Shown piece after piece: positions 63,989 through 64,000 of a DNA stretch of 64,000 nt. Within the stretch, counting starts at the first letter, position 1, and each line of letters starts with the position of its first letter. The DNA is taken from contig CAVSZC010000005.1 of the NCBI GenBank assembly GCA_963732365.1, positions 558,001 through 622,000 on the forward strand. Reading direction: 5' to 3'. The DNA is from SR-FBR-E99 sp963732365 (GTDB taxonomy: Bacteria > Bacteroidota > Bacteroidia > Bacteroidales > VadinHA17). Position numbers and translations under genes: made by a program. The notes under the pieces are model-generated. The model was given only the letters and a program-made list of their open reading frames with translations, was not told the DNA's origin and searched no databases.

Positions 63989-64000
63989 CGGAACACTGGT
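63985..64000 (+). CDS. Start of a further gene, possibly tcdA (t6A dehydratase)
   Basis: An ATG overlapping the TatD stop begins MTEHW and runs off the right edge. TatD-family genes are often followed in Bacteroidota by tRNA threonylcarbamoyladenosine dehydratase, whose N-terminus has a similar short MxxxW start. Five codons are too few to prove it. Confidence 0.3.

Noticed and set aside
1..64000. tRNA, rRNA, CRISPR, phage or insertion-sequence features
   Set aside because: Looked for in all intergenic gaps; none is long enough or shows the necessary motifs, and no transposase or integrase is encoded.

Overview
The window is a stretch of chromosome from a member of the Bacteroidota, most likely a Bacteroidales-type organism. 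Four things point there. Type IX secretion / gliding genes occur at three separate loci (gldK and porP; porX and porW; gldH). Families largely restricted to Bacteroidota are present (DUF4270, DUF4954, HU-CCDC81/SPOR, Oar-like TonB receptor). At least seventeen start regions carry the Bacteroidota -7 promoter box TAnnTTTG, while Shine-Dalgarno sequences are weak. Gene neighbourhoods are typical of the phylum (topA/arginase-like/porP/gldK; panC/GT5 fragment/DUF4270/glmS/DUF4954; porW/porX/tsaE/ald; holB/ricT-like/gldH). I see no rRNA, tRNA, phage, insertion sequence or CRISPR array. No gene-free gap exceeds 300 bases; the longest (47812-48068) carries divergent promoters.

Layout. 1-4793 (minus): topA, a degenerate arginase-fold protein, porP and the start of gldK. 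4906-10942: a class A penicillin-binding protein, radA, a flippase-like membrane protein, panD and panC. 11126-17092 (plus): a half-length GT5 protein, DUF4270 lipoprotein, glmS and DUF4954. 17207-23271 (minus): a nucleotide-sugar operon, wbpE-wbpD-wbpB-wbpO-type dehydrogenase-galE-rfbB. 23377-30907: HU/SPOR protein, metG, LytTR membrane regulator, DUF6051 hydrolase-like protein, LD-carboxypeptidase and alanine dehydrogenase. 31001-35681 (minus): porW-porX-tsaE, with ald after a gap. 35785-41401 (minus): mrp, alkyltransferase-like protein, trmB, gldH, ricT-like, holB, tpx. 41519-44304 (plus): pgk, a small lipoprotein and a frameshifted LuxE-like acyl-activating protein. 44420-47811 (minus): C1B peptidase, yraN, and a NarL-type two-component pair. 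48069-54198 (plus): an Oar-like TonB receptor broken by two closely spaced frameshifts, then the B12-dependent ribonucleotide reductase. 54282-61629 (minus): trpB2 behind a transcription attenuator, kbl, an acs-acp-oxoamine synthase operon, and tdh. 61797-64000 (plus): gltX, a TatD hydrolase and the first codons of a probable tcdA.

How the genes fit together. The T9SS genes (outer-membrane ring lipoprotein, PorP, PorX regulator, PorW lipoprotein, GldH) share the window with a Wbp operon. In Porphyromonas gingivalis the Wbp/Vim pathway makes the sugar that links T9SS cargo to A-LPS, so the operon may supply a cargo anchor here. The most novel regulatory element is upstream of trpB2: a 14-codon leader peptide with two Trp codons, an antiterminator arm and a perfect 10-bp terminator, a textbook attenuator. 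The most intriguing enzyme group is acs-acp-oxoamine synthase, lying between tdh and kbl. A dedicated carrier protein beside a Kbl-like enzyme suggests an acyl-ACP condensation (for example toward a sulfonolipid- or sphingolipid-type base, or an acetyl-ACP reaction) rather than simple threonine breakdown.
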